Shown piece after piece: positions 46,723-60,316 of a stretch of DNA of 64,000 nt (positions within the stretch are counted from its first letter, which is position 1; each line of letters begins with the position of its first letter). The notes beneath the pieces were generated by a model. That model ran no database searches, was not told the DNA's origin, and saw nothing but the letters and a program-made list of their open reading frames with translations. The position numbers were made by a program, and so were the translations under genes. Source of the DNA: Allacma fusca (Eukaryota; Arthropoda; Collembola; Symphypleona; Sminthuridae); assembly GCA_947179485.1 (NCBI GenBank), contig OX359247.1, positions 37,176,801 to 37,240,800 of the forward strand. The letters run 5' to 3'.

Positions 46723-46796
46723 TCTGCAGCTGCCACTGAGAACTGTTGCGGACTAAGTTTCCTCTGGAATTGATTTACTTCGAAAAGTCTCCGTGT

Positions 46797-46804
46797 CCTT
46801 TTAT
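46797..46804 (-). promoter_or_regulatory. Candidate TATA box of the insulin-like peptide gene
   Basis: The minus strand reads ATAAAAGG about 75 bp upstream of the start codon, with a TCAATT initiator-like site about 33 bp downstream (near 46768-46773). Spacing is right for a core promoter; unproven. Confidence 0.4.
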
Positions 46805-47345
46805 GTCCGAAAGATGAACCATTCAAGATTGCTCACGCGGCTCCCTCGCATTTCGTCTTGGGATGGCCTGTCATCCTAGGGGTTGACCATGTGTTTCCCA
46901 ACATACATATACATATATGTGTATCCACTCTACTGGGCTCTGTCAGTGAAATCGTGGTGGTGGAATGCAGTGCACAGGAGTCCGTAATCATCAGGGGTAC
47001 ATATGTAATCATTTTGATGACAATAGTATAATATTCTGTCAATGTTCCAAATGTGATACACATATTCCGAGTGCAATATGAGAGGTGTGTTTATGTGTAA
47101 TCCCATGTATTATTGACATACAGAAAAACAATCTGAGAGCGGAGTGATACTGTGCATACTGAACATGTGTTCCGAGCCTGATCTCCTCTAGCTGTGTGAC
47201 ATGGAAGGGTCTAATTAACGGGATGAACCATCCTAACTGTGCAGTCCCGTCAAAAAATTCAATATTGGCATATCCTTGCAGCCTGAACTTAATTGGTTAT
47301 CTAAAACAAATAAATTATTATTATTATTAATAATTTTCTAGTACT

Positions 47346-47390
47346 TGTGTGTGTGTGTGTGTGTGGGTGTGTGTGTGTTGTGTGTTGTGT
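47346..47390. repeat. TG microsatellite
   Basis: TG dinucleotide run with a few GG and TT interruptions. Confidence 0.9.
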
Positions 47391-50300
47391 GCGGGTCTGT
47401 GAAAGTGCCGCTTTGTGTAACGTTCCCACGAACCGTGGTGCAGCCTGGTCCCCACTCCTAGTGTGAAGTTACGTAAAGGAAATTCGATGCGATAAATTAC
47501 AAAAGCAAGGTAATTGTTCTGCACTCTGTTACTATGTAATTAATTACAGGGGCACACACAGACACAAATCCTCAAACACACATTAGATCTGAAGGGATTT
47601 GCTCTGTCAGCCATGACGATGAGTGGAAAGGGCCGTTGATTGTACAATTACCCTTTAGTTCTGACATTTGATAAGGCATCTCCTAGAGTTTTGTAAACTC
47701 TCTGTTGACACGGCGGCATCGAAAACTATGGAATTCCATAAAACGTGCTTCCATCAATCCCCGCATATGACCTCGTGAAGAGACGATGATTCTATAGATT
47801 ACATGCGCAAGCATTGAAAAAAAAAATTCCTCAAGGAGTTGGGAGCATACAATTTCTTCATGTTTGAAAAGTTAACTTATGTCAATAAGTCGCATATAAC
47901 GTGTGGTTTTGTCCCGTTGTTGAAAAATATTGAAAAATTCCCTTGATGTTGCGTTAGTAGCTTCGAGAGCCATCATTGTCGTCCAGCGTCATCTCCGTGT
48001 ACACAACGATATAATAATGACTCCTTGTAAGGGGCAAATATGCGACGACTCCCGTGTGCTTTGTCAGCTTGTGATTGGGATGTGTGAACTTTTATTGCAA
48101 CATGGCAATGTGTTCCTTAACAATTTGATCAAAAATAATTATTGACATAATCTTCTTTTCGGAAGGGTGAATTGGTTTGAATTGGATTTAGAACTTTTCA
48201 AAGGATGAACAATGAGAACGACTCTCTGATTACGCTTCTCAGTATAATAGTTGGGGAGATAAAAGGAGGTATTTAATTTTCACATTGTTGTGGACACAAC
48301 GATTTTGCTATCGATCTGGTCAAACAACTGCAATAATTGGATGTGACTATGTGTGACACATAATGCACGCGATAAAGCTGGGGTGGGTACGAGTCTTCCC
48401 GTAGTTGTAGTTCCCTATTAGGTACTATAATGCATATAACAAATTCCACAATAATTCCAAATCCAAACATCTCCCCAGTAGTTTCTGGTAGTAGATGTTA
48501 TAATTACTAAATTATGTGATAGGGCCCTTGACTTATTACAAGACTATTCTTGTAATTAAGACTCATCTACTGTTTCTTCATCCTGAAAAACTAGCTGAGC
48601 AAGGAATAAAAAGATCAACAATCATATTTCATTATTTCCGAACAACGGAGATGAGTCTTATATAAAAAAAATACCTCTCAGGAAATATTCCTTATAGATC
48701 CATAGGTACATATATCCATAGTAGAATCACAAACACAAATCGGACTCTATATCATTTTATAGAAATAAGACATAACATGAGCAAATACAAGTTATGTCAA
48801 AGTTAATTGGGATTTCAGCAAACAACCCACTGTCAAGCTGGCGTCGGAGTTTAGATTACAATACCTTTTGTAAGTTCCAGACGGTTACGTCGTAACTAAG
48901 GAGCCCTTGAGTTTAATGAAGCTTACATTACTACATACAACACAGGGCTCCCAGGACAATGCTCAGTGAGGATCAGAATGACTGATTTTCCAACAGGGGG
49001 GACCATTGTCATGTTTTCATTCAAATGTTTTTAGTTTCAAGTCAAATTAATATGTATTTCTACTTTTCCTATTTCCACCCTGTTTTTGTTTTCGGTTGTT
49101 ATGAGACCCCAGGCTCTGTTTTGAATTCAAATGCCTTAGCCTGGACATGTGGCTGGGATCTAATGTCAAGATAAAGATTTTGTGTATTTTGAGAGATTAT
49201 GTACTTTGAAATACTTTGGAATATAGTTTGGAATACTCATCTCAAGAATTATGAGGGTATTAACAATATCTCGTGGTCAATGGAGGATTTTATTTTTAAT
49301 TTCCAACCTTGAAGCCTCAATTTTTACCTTGTTTTTTTTTTCTCCTCAACCTCTCAATATGAAGCTTGAAAAAAATTAATTGTCTCGCCAATACGTTGAC
49401 TGTACTACTAATTACCCAGCCAGCCAACTCATCCAAACATTATTTTGGGTCATTTGGTTAGCATTCTCCTCAAAAGGGTAATAATAATTTCCATTTTTAA
49501 GTAATTGCATTTATTCCCATCCTAATGCTCAGAGCCAAGTACAAGGGCTTAATTATTTTCGTATGGAAATATGTGATGGACTGGACAGACGCATGGGTAA
49601 ATTGTTATGTATGTATGTTTGCATGTGCAGTGCTATGCATGTAATTGTAGGTGTATAAAAACCAGATCCATAAATGCCACAAAGGGTGTCAGGATGGCTT
49701 GAATGACATAATGATTGTGCAACCTCAACAGGGCATGAATGCAGCAATCAAGACCATTATGAATAGTTAACACTGCCCTTCCTGTGTCCATCCCTGGAAT
49801 CTCTCTGTCCATCAGCATTAACCAACCCATGATGATATGTTAGAGCTCCGACTATGGTCCATTTTTACAAGTTCAGACTGACAGTAACAATTCCCTGCTA
49901 TGACGATGATACTCCCAAATGCTGTTGCTGTAGTTATGTGTGACTATATACTGTAAACATCTACATATAGGTATAATGACAACAAGTAGTATTACTAACC
50001 ACGATAACCATTTGCAAAATATTTTAATTAAAAATAAATCCATCTTTATTCCCACATGCAATCTCTACCTCCTTGCCATGATTCTCATGCCCTCACAAGA
50101 ACCAGAAAAAAAGTAACCTTGTTTTTATTTTATCATGCAATTATGGTTAATTACAGTCTAAACTGACTTCTTGATTTGATTTATTAGCATTTACCCACTA
50201 GAATGTTATCAAGTGGTTGAGGGTATCAGGAGACGTGACAAGTAAGAAATGAATTAACACCAGTCTGGGAAGAAACAAGTCTACACACACCACAACACAC

Positions 50301-50491
50301 AGTCTCGGAAGGAATCGCCCTCCTCCCCCTTGGTGAAGATGAAGAAATACAAGGTACTGTGTATACATTTGCATGAGTAACGAGGAGAGAAAAAGAAACC
50401 GCAAATCTTAATTAAATTATTAAGTGCGTGGGGAAGACACAAAACCCTAATTATAGTTTGAGGTTTTCGCTGAGACAAGTAAACAAACCAG

Positions 50492-50520
50492 TATAAAAGG
50501 CATTGTCACTCAGTCAGTCA
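50492..50520 (+). promoter_or_regulatory. Candidate core promoter (TATA plus TCAGTC initiator)
   Basis: TATAAAAG at 50492-50499 is followed 20-28 bp later by three overlapping TCAGTC/TCAGTCA initiator words, a strong arthropod-style core promoter pair. Downstream, about 810 bp end in a splice-donor-like AAAG|GTTAGT near 51330. This could be a non-coding first exon, possibly of ANKRD29 about 7 kb away. No transcript evidence. Confidence 0.4.
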
Positions 50521-51420
50521 GAAAGTCATGCTTTTGAGCTAAACATTTACTGTGCTTTGAGGAAATTTTATTGACATTATTTGCCAGGATTCAGTTTAAT
50601 CGTGTATGGCATTTAGTGTATGTGTGTGTGTGTGTGTCTCTCTCTCTGTGTATGGTAAATTTCCTAGTCAGTTTTCTCAATCAGTTTAATTCACCTCAAT
50701 CTGTGTACATATCCTGTCGTGTTTACTACTGTGACTGTCTAATAACATGACGGCCCTCGACAAGCCAGTGCGTTAGAGTCAAAAGATGAGATCTGTAGAG
50801 CGAGAAGAGATGCAAAGCTGATCGTTCGTGAGATGAAGCTTTTTTTATTCTCCCTTGCAACTGTATAAGCACAAAAGTGACTCTTTATGTGTTTGTTTCG
50901 TGTGAAAAGATTTCCAAACTCATCCTCTCGTGAACTTCCTTTGTGAATCCTGTGGTTGCACTTTCTGGTTAATACTCCCGGTGTGTGTGTGCATGCACGT
51001 TAGTCTGCGTAGACTGTAAATACTATTTCTCTACCTACTCCACTTTCCTGACGGGGACCTCTTGAGAGGATTTTCATGTGAACAACAATAATGAACATTG
51101 TTTTGTTTTAATTTTTACTCACAAAATCTCCAAACCATAAAGTTTGCATCATTTTTCTCGACGAGATTTTGGAAAGTTAAAACAACTCAACGGAGTTTTA
51201 AAAGTCAAAACAAAATTGCAACCCAACGTTACAACACTGAGGAAGATATCCTAGTGATTCCATAGCAAAACCCTGTACCACCCGGCAATTAGAGAAGTAT
51301 TAAATTGCAGATTGCAGAGGGAAGATAAAGGTTAGTCCTCCTTTTTTTCATTATTGACATATTTCAATTGGTAATTACTAGTTATATTACGTATCATATC
51401 TTGTTCCTTCTTTCCTTTCT

Positions 51421-51648
51421 CACTCTCTCTCTCTTTCTCTCTCTCTCCCCTCTGTCATCTCTTGACACTTAACCTTTGATTTGTAGAATAGTCTGGATTT
51501 TAAAAATAATACGTAATATTTGATCTAATAATTGGATTGTCACATCTGTAGACAGATTTTAAAGAAAAAATAGTTTTTTCACTGTATCTCTGTCCCCTCA
51601 CTCTCTCTCTCTCTCTCTCTCCTTCTCTCTCTCTCTCTCTCTCTCTCC
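51421..51648. repeat. CT microsatellites
   Basis: Two CT/CTCTT tracts (51421-51453 and 51599-51648) separated by ordinary AT-rich sequence. They lie just inside the putative intron that starts near 51331. Pyrimidine tracts of this kind bind GAGA-type factors on the other strand in insects, but that is inference. Confidence 0.85.
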
Positions 51649-53529
51649 GGTTCCTAGTATTTATCAAAATTCTTTAATAAAATATAGCCGACTCAGAAAA
51701 CAGTCGCATATGACACTGTGTGCATTACTAACAGAGAATGGAACAATTCTACCTATGACAAGGGCCAGAGAAATACAAGAGATATACATAACTGTGTATG
51801 CTCCTATAATGGAGTAACTCTGGTTTGTTATCGTGTAGTATTTTAGGGTGTTTACGAACCCAACTTATTTTCCCACACAAACATCCACACTTAAGAAATT
51901 TTATTATTGATTGGAGTTGCTCACACTGCAGCCATTAAGGAAGACTTTTATCTGTAAGCTAACAATACACACACAAGAGACCAAGTGTGTTCTGCGGGTG
52001 CATGTGCAGGCTAACTGACACCACGACGGATATTCAAAAAGACAACTTTTCTTGACATTTTGAAACAACACTTGTGGTGATGACACACTACGTAATGGAA
52101 TTTTCCTCGGTCAGGACTATTTTTTTCTCTCTCGGCATACAGATTGGTATTTTGAGAGGGAGACTGACGACATAACCCACTCCTGTGTACAGGACAGAGC
52201 TCCAAGAACATCTTGATCTCCCGATGAAGCATTATATTATTTATTCCCTTTTCCAATTTCAAAAAAAAAAACTATTTCATTACCATTTGAATTGATTTTG
52301 GTGAGAGACGAAGTCGTGTGGGGACAATTATAATAAGGCGGATAAAACCCACAAGGTAACGTAATAGGTAACGTCTGGATGGTTAATGGCTAATCAACTA
52401 GTCGGTCTGTCTGCATCTGCGGAGATATCCCTCAAAAATTAAACTATTTTTCATCCTTTCATGGGTGAGGCTCATAAATTTACCAGAACCCGTTCTTGTT
52501 CAGTGAGAACATGTGAACCGAAGATGGTCAATTACTTACTCAAATAAGTATGCTGTAGGTGAAGGACTACGGTTGAGGATGCTCCTCTGCATGTCAAACT
52601 TTTTATCACATATGCAGACACAGGCTGTCAGAAACAGAAGCAACTAAACTTACCCAGAATCTTAAATGAAATCTAGGAGAGAAACTGTTTTAACTTAACT
52701 CAACTCTCAGCACTTAACAACTTTGACTCCATCCTCGTTGGGCAACATAATTCCGAGCTTCGTTCTTTGGAAACTCTAGATCCTAGGTCATGTTTCATGT
52801 ACAAATTGACATGCAAATGTCCATTGGAATTTTAATTTCCACATTGTAAATAACCCCGTCTGAGTGCAATTCTGACTGGGATGCTTGTAGGTGGTATTTA
52901 CTAAATACTTTATAGGGGTAGGTGGTTTGCATAAGCTTAGTCTCTGTAGTATTTGCCAACACAATATCTACTACCATCACACGTACATATTCACACGATA
53001 CTGCAGGATGTATGAGAACCAAAATATACAAGTACCCATGCATTAACTTGCAGTTAACTTTTACGTTTTTGTAGATGATTAGTCAGATTCCGTCCAAGAT
53101 CGCTTGAGACATAGAGTACTATAGACAGGGCTTTCAGAACGGAAACCAGAATTCTATTACTAAATATACCAGGTAGTTGTGACTCAGCAAGTAGGATTCT
53201 ATAAGCTACAAATTACACAGGGGATTAGTCAAGTCTCCTTACTCCACCTGTACTAACATCCAAGCATATGAATACTAAGCGTGGAATCCAAGAAAAACCT
53301 CGATTGCAAAATAACAATCAAAGTCCAAGGTATAATAATTATTATCATCACAGATTGCACTCAATATGCTTCGCTAAACACATCCAGCTCTATAACTCAC
53401 TCCGCATCTTATGCTCTGCACTGGGTCCCAATTACTGTAATTATTACCAGTGTACAAGCATCCATGTAACAACTGAGTGATCTTTACTCACATCTTATAA
53501 GATAGATGATAGATAGTGTATATAGGAAG

Positions 53530-53553
53530 CAGAGAGAGAGAGAGAGAGAGAGA
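53530..53553. repeat. GA microsatellite
   Basis: An uninterrupted GA run of about 12 units. Confidence 0.9.
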
Positions 53554-56319
53554 AATAGATTACTGTAAAAATCCTACTCGCCCAGAATAACAAGATTTTT
53601 TAAAAAAAGCTGCGAAAAATAAAATAAAACAGGATCAACAGCGCTATTGAGCATGCAATGAGGAAATACAACTGGTACTTTCGGCCAGCAGCTCTCTCAC
53701 AATCAGTTCAGAAAGAAATCAGAAGGTACTTTAATTTATACGTCAATGTGTCAGCGGCATTGTTTCCTTTAGTGTTTAGCAGTCTTGAAGTGGTAGTGCG
53801 AGAGTTGGTGAAGTAGGTGGATACTCAAGTGGGCTCTATTATCTATACATATGAGTTGATGTTGAAATATCCAAGAAAAAAAAAGTCATCATGGTTGAGT
53901 GAGCGAGGATGCAAATGAAATGCTCTACTCCAGCCGGTCATGAATTATGTAATGAGGAGGGACAGGTAACGTGGAATTAAAATATGTTAGGTATGTAAAT
54001 AGTAGTCAATGAGATTACGCATATTATTGTTCCCCTGAGCAAGGACACAATACTTACGTTTTAGTACAGCCCAGCTATCGCAAAGCCAACTCACCCTGGT
54101 TTGTAAACTGTCCAAACATTACTTGAACCATAAGTATTTTTGAATCCTCAAATTGTTTATCACACACTCCTATATTTAGTTTATTTGTCATGACGTGTAT
54201 GCATTGTGTGTGTGTGTAGTGTGAACTGGGGATTGGAAATACCTTCCCAAAAGAATTTCCTTCAGAGTCCGTCACAGCTAGTACAACATATTTGCAGTCC
54301 GTTGGAAATTATCATGGGGGAGATAAAAAAGCTAAATATAATACAGGAGGAAATGACGGACTTGTTACATGTTAGGCGTCCGAATTGAAAATTATTCATT
54401 ATTACATCAGACGTGTACACTCAGAGTCAATGCGTGGTCTTATCTTAATTCCTCAGGATTTCACAATTGGATAAAGATGCGAAACTCCGTATGTACGGAC
54501 GATAGTGTTCATATGGATGAAAAGCGTGCGTATGTACATATATCTTCATAAATACCCAGTTACATAAGGACATCAAAATGCCACTAGACTCTGGCAGGTC
54601 TAGTACATTGGATGTCTGGGACTCAAGTGTTTGTATACTTATATGTATGTACGTAGAATGTATGTAGCTTTGGGAGTATGAAATGAGCACAGTTCTCTCT
54701 GTAGAAGCCCTACAAGTACGTCCACACGTTACCAACAATAAATATTCCACATCTGCATTTAAAATCTATTGTTATTTTATATTATGGGAATAAAATCGGC
54801 AGTGAGTGAAAAAGTGTTATTATTTACGGTTCCCATTCTCTTCATTATAGGTGCATGTATAGTTACACACGGAGTCTTTTTAGCATGGCTCCCTTTCAAA
54901 TGTTTAGACATTACTGTATCACTTGCCGTTGCCTTGCCACTGCCAAAACAGTAACACTTCCACATGGTTCATTCATTGACTTTGTTCTCGGCATTCCAGC
55001 CTTTCTTGGGGTTTTTCGCAACGTTTTCCAACACTTCGAGAGTCTTCTGGGACACCATTAAAACTTGCACGCACATTAAAAAAATGCTTTGAGCACATTA
55101 GCCTAAACCCCTCAAAACTATTCATATGCCCATGACCATCATATAATAGAAACATATCACAACAATGCCTTCCCTCCTATTACACAACCCTTCTACAGCA
55201 AAAAGCCTCAGCTACTAAAAAAGCCAGTAGTAAACATTAGAGTAATAGAGACAAAACAGTAAAGTCAGAGGGAAATTTTTATCACATGAAGCGTATGAAT
55301 TTTACGACTATGACTCTATATACCCTCGCTACGATTTTTAAAGCTCCTTTTTTTATCAGCCTTTTCTGATCCTCACGAAAAACTGACACAGCTCACACGA
55401 TAAGACTTGAGTGAGCTATATAGCGGCAGTCCCAATTCTTGCTGATGGGATAATTGCCATCTCCTTCCGTTACCTCTACATTAATTTTATATATAATCCC
55501 GTTTTTTCCCTGACTATATCGTTTTTCCTCCGCACATTATTTCACTCTTCGAAATCATTTTAAGACACATACTTTCCAAAATGAGTACACACGCTGCAGG
55601 TACCCCAAATCCTCCACACAGAGTACTTAACAGACATACCTACACACAAGTGACATTTATATAGTGCGAGTGGGGACTCTCAGCAACAAGGAACCAGGAA
55701 CCTTTATAAAAAGCCCCATTAACCATACGTAAGGTATAAACTACATGTACAGGATCTTCCGCAAGCATAACCTTTTACAGTAGAACAAAACCAAGGTACA
55801 CAATTTAGACATATAAATCTCCAAAATCTACGTATTTATTAAGATCTTGTCGGGAGTGTCTGCGCAATACTCTGTATAAATCTGAAGAATAGTAGTAACA
55901 TTGGCTATATACAGTTTTAAGTATTCACATGCATACTTTATTGCTACCTCCAGTTCAGTTCACAATTCCTCCACTTATGACTATAGCCCCTTGTAAGATT
56001 ATGTGTAACATATGTTAATAGCTTTCAGTGGATTTCCTCGGTGAAGAGGCAAAATGGTCTAGATGCATTTTCGATTAAAAGTGAAATCCTCTACATGTCG
56101 TTTTGTCCACAGGCAAAATAAACTACTTCAGCCTCAGTTATAAAGGCAAATGAACTAATTGGCTTATACTATACAACACACACTATTCCTGCAACTACAG
56201 TACAATCTCATTACAAGGGATTCGAAAAGTCCCAGAGATTTTGTAGTATCCTTCCTATCACGAGTGTCCTTTGGAACCAAATAGATCCCTAGTGTCTACT
56301 CTCTAGCCCTAGCCCATTG

Positions 56320-56940
56320 TACTTTTAGGATGAATTGTGTCTATCCCCTTTTGATTAGAATTTTAGACACTTTTAAAGCAATTTTATTCCATTTTGTTTT
56401 TAGGATGAATTTGCTTTATCCCGTTGTCATTTAAATTTTAAGGTATTTTTAATTTAGTAAATCAATTTTAATTCATTTGGTTTTTAAATAAGCAATTTAA
56501 GCCCCTTGCATTTAATAATTAATTTAAAGGTAATTTTAATCCATTTTGTTTTTAACTTTTAAACAACTTTTAGCAGTTTGTTTTCGAGTTTCCAAGTTTT
56601 GAAAAATTTTAAGCCAATGCTTTCAAATTATGAGGAATTTGTAGCTCAATACTTTCGAATTATGAGGAATTTTAAGCCCAATGCTTTCAAATTATGAGGA
56701 ATTTGTAGCTCTATACTTTCGAATTATGAGGAATTTTAAGCCCAATGCTTCAAATTATGAAGAATTTGTAGCCCAAAACTTTCGAATTATGAGGAATTTT
56801 AAGCCACAATGCTTTAAATTATGAGGAATTTGTAGCTAAATGCTTTCAAATTATAAGGAATTTTAAGTCCAATGCTTTCAAATGATGAGGAATTTTTACC
56901 CCAATACTTTCAAATGACGAGGAATTTATACCCCATTTTG
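56320..56940. repeat. Two adjacent degenerate tandem repeats
   Basis: From about 56320 to 56560 the phrase TCCATTTTGTTTTTAGGATGAA and relatives recur with a period of roughly 85 bp. From about 56590 to 56940 a 31-35 bp unit recurs about ten times. It alternates between TCAAATTATGAGGAATTTGT and TCGAATTATGAGGAATTTTA forms, which makes a higher-order dimer of about 62-65 bp. AT-rich and non-coding. Confidence 0.85.
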
Positions 56941-57649
56941 CATTAGTGTAACTATTAAAATCAAATACCCTAACAAAAATCCATCCAGCCCAGTTTGCCT
57001 CTCCACCCCTGACAAGTATGTACGTACACTAGACTAGTGCTTTTAAGAGAATAGAAAAAAAACTGTTTTCACGTTTCGTCGATCAAGAGGAATTTTTGTT
57101 ACCGAAATAATCATAATTTGATATTTTGTGGGGAGCTTTGTTGTTCTTAAGCCGCCGGGAGGAGTACTTATAATACAAAATACAATGGTAATGTCTATGT
57201 AGGAAAAGGCAGAGAGGAGAATAATGCCATTAAAAATTTAGTGTTAAAGCATGGACTCTGTATATACTGATTGTGTGTTATAAAGGGAATGAGAAGGAAC
57301 GTTTGCTTAATACAGTATTGCAGAGCATAGACACGCTGTTCTTCTGACTACTGACTCAACTTTTGCAATGCTTTCGCACAGGTGCTTGGTCAGATGAGAG
57401 AGAACCTTGGACTTGCCAGACGTGTGCCGCGAGTTTTACATCTCTCCCAGTTATCTTCATCTCTGCAATAAACTTATCCTTTTCCGTGAATCCCTCTCTT
57501 ATTCTCTTCTCTTCCTTTTATCTTCCTCTTCTTCCTATTATTCCTTCCTGTCTTTCCAAAAATTCTTTTTTTCGTCTTTCTCGAATGATCCTTCTTAGGA
57601 TTTGATCTCACTTTCTCTAATTTAAGAGAATCGGGAGTGTTTGGGGAAG

Positions 57650-60316
57650 ATGTCATTTAAGGTGAGGTTCCTTTCCAGACTTTACTCATTTATTAATATA
57701 CAATTCTTTTAATGCTTAGTCGGTGCAAAAACGTATTGTTTCATTTGCTGGCGTTGATGCAATATGTGTCGTGTGTGTAAATGCCAACTCTTCTGTTTGT
57801 GTGTGTAATGAGTGGGATGACAAATCCCTGGGCTGGCTTATGGGAGCGTATGTAATTAAGTGGTAACAGGTGCTTTGGTTGGGAAAAATGAAATAATAAA
57901 AATAAATTAGTAAGAAAATAAAAGTTGAAGTGAGTGTGTATATGTGTGTGTGTGTGTTTGTGCTTTTAGAGGGATAATGATTTGGATTGTTTGGATTTTA
58001 TGTGGTGCCTTTGGGCATTGTTGATTGGAGTGTGTTTGAATTGAGTGTTGATATTAAAAAGAGAGGCTTTGATTTTAGTATAGAGACGCGCCTTATTATT
58101 TATTGTTATTGTTTATTGTTGGTGGTATGTTCTGTGCATTTTGTTTCAATTGGGGAGGAGGTGGGTGGATTGTTGTTGTTGGGCTGATGATGCTTGAGAG
58201 TTGATTTTTGAATTGGATTTGGGATTGTGCCGTGGATTAATTGTACTATGTAGGGGATGTTTTTGATGGTGGGAATCCCGGTAAAGAGGATGTTTATTTT
58301 AATGGATGAAAGGTTTAGGGATTTTAATGATGGTTGAAGGGATTACTGTAGCTGTGTTGATTTTAGGGATGGTTGAAAGGATTAGTTTGTTGATTTTAAT
58401 GATGGTTGATAATGTGATTTTGCAGAGGGAAACCCCTTGGGACATCCAGTTACATCGAGCGGCAATTAAAGGTGACCGGGCAACGATCATAAAATGTTGT
58501 GGGTCTGGGAGGGTTCATGTGGATTGCAGAGACTCGGTAAGCGAAAGCACACACGTGAATGTATATATGTATATGGTATTGGTGATGTAAGCCGTGGTTA
58601 TTGGATGAGTGTCATCTTGGAGAAGTTCTTGGGGATTTTAGTGTTGTTGAAAGTGAAGGATTGAGAAGGATAGGCATGTCATGTGGTAATGAGGGAATGA
58701 AACTTGGTTTGTGGGGTTGTTAATTTGGTTGGGTAATGGTCATGTACTGGTTACTGGATCAGTGTGCTTGCTTGTACGGGTGTGTGGGGGTATTGGGCAT
58801 TGTTGAGTTAAAGGAGGCTACAAGTATTGAGATATGAAAATGTTATTACTTTAAGGATAAAATAATAATTTGTGGGTTGACAGGATGGGACCACGCCTCT
58901 GATGTTTGCAGTAGCTAGGTGTCATTATGACTGTGTTCAGGAGTTACTCGAACAGGGTGCAGAACCAAATTTACGGCGATCGGAAGTAACACATCATAAT
59001 CAAATCCCATCAGTAGCTTATTATCTTGTTCTTGTTGAGTAATGTTGACGTGAGGGACAGTTTGGTTCAGAGGGATGATGGAAAATGTAATATGATTTTT
59101 GATGTTTGATGCAGACCGGAGCGTCGTCACTGTTCCTGGCGGCCCAGAACGGAGATTTAGAGACAATGCGTTTATTGTTGCAGTATAGTGCTATTGTTGA
59201 TCATCCGAACCTGGTAGGAAGTTGTGAAACCTTTGTTGGTTGTATGTAATGATTTAGGTAAAATTATTTATTTTGTTGAACTTTAATGATTTCAGGATGG
59301 TGGGACACCCCTGTTTGTAGCTTGCCAAGGAGGACACGAGCTGGCAGTACGTGAGCTTTTAGCTGTTGGAGCATCACCTAATTATCCTATGAAGGATAAG
59401 GCTACGCCGCTTTTTGTTGCTGCTCAAAACGGACATTATCTAATTGTGAAAATATTACTCGACCGCGGTGCTATTATTGATGCCAAACGAACTGATGGGG
59501 CAACTCCACTTTGGATTGCTGCCCAGATGGGTTGGGAAGACATTTGTTACGCTTTGATTGAGAGAGGAGCGGATGTAAACGCACTGAGACAGGTGATAGA
59601 TCGGTCATTTATTGTTTAACTGTTTGTGAGCGTATTTGAAGGTGGCCTCTGGGAGTGCTTGAAAAAGTTATAAGATTTTTGAATAATTTTTATTAATTTA
59701 TTCCTAGTCCTTACTTAAAATATCTGGTTTATTGTTGTTTTGACAGGATGGAGCGTCTCCTTTGTTCAAGGCTGCCCATAAGGGATATCTAGGAGTTTGT
59801 AAGACCTTGCTTCGGAGCAGACCATATTTGGGGCTTTTACCAGTAAGTCATTATCTTTTTACAATAAAATCAGTAGTAAAAAAGATTGCTACTGCTCTTT
59901 TGTCGCATCTGCTTATTCATATGTGTTGCTAAAAATATGTTAGCATTCACGTAACGACACACACGCGTTTTTTGTTTCCTACATAAACTGACTTTTGTAT
60001 GGTCTCGTGTGCACAGATAGGTGAAACAACTCTTCATGGAGCAATAATGTTTGGGCATCTGGATGTTGTGAAACTTCTGATAAAATTTGGAGCCGATCCA
60101 AACATTAGAAACCAAGACGGGCTAACTGCGTATGAATTCTCGTTAAGATACAACAACCGGAGAATTTCAGAGTATCTTAGAAGCTTACATGTAGAAGAAG
60201 CACACGAAGATGCAGCTTCGGCCTCATCATCATCATCTGTCGAAACTGCTGTTTCAACGCCTCCTAATACTCCTATAAAGTCTGTAACGGGCTCCAAGCG
60301 TCAGACTACTGTGTAA
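57650..60316 (+). CDS. ANKRD29: Ankyrin repeat protein, ANKRD29 orthologue
   Basis: Seven coding exons (57650-57661, 58426-58536, 58884-58985, 59115-59213, 59296-59592, 59747-59842, 60017-60316), all joined in phase 0, give 338 residues. The start MSFKRETP matches the MSFKxETP opening of ANKRD29 and is split by the first intron. Ankyrin repeats follow almost to the end (GRVHVDCRDS, DGTTPLMFAVARCHYDCVQELL, GASSLFLAAQNGDLETMRLLL, GTPLFVACQGGHELAVRELL, ATPLFVAAQNGHYLIVKILL, ATPLWIAAQMGWEDI, GETTLHGAIMFGHLDVVKLL). Most introns fall between repeats at the D|G junction, as expected of repeat-exon duplication. The C-terminus is a Ser/Thr/Ala-rich tail. Function of ANKRD29 is not established; it is a likely cytosolic protein-binding scaffold. 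Confidence 0.92.

Larger units (their letters stand above)
46805..57300. other. Gene-poor region with microsatellites and tandem repeats
   Basis: About 10.5 kb without a supported coding gene. Short frames throughout have no domain, no signal-peptide-plus-body and no frame-compatible exon chain. Structure seen: TG tract 47346-47390; TATA/initiator-like site 50492-50520; CT tracts 51421-51453 and 51599-51648; GA tract 53530-53553; degenerate repeats 56320-56940. Some of it may be a long 5' intron of the downstream ANKRD29 gene (inference). Confidence 0.55.

Noticed and set aside
54769..55061. Overlapping frames with a hydrophobic start in the gene desert
   Set aside because: They overlap in different frames and strands, none continues into an exon chain, and no motif is present.
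57363..57605. An 80-residue plus-strand frame just upstream of the ANKRD29 start
   Set aside because: Serine/leucine/phenylalanine-rich translation of a CTT-rich leader. It ends before the true start MSFK and is out of frame with it.
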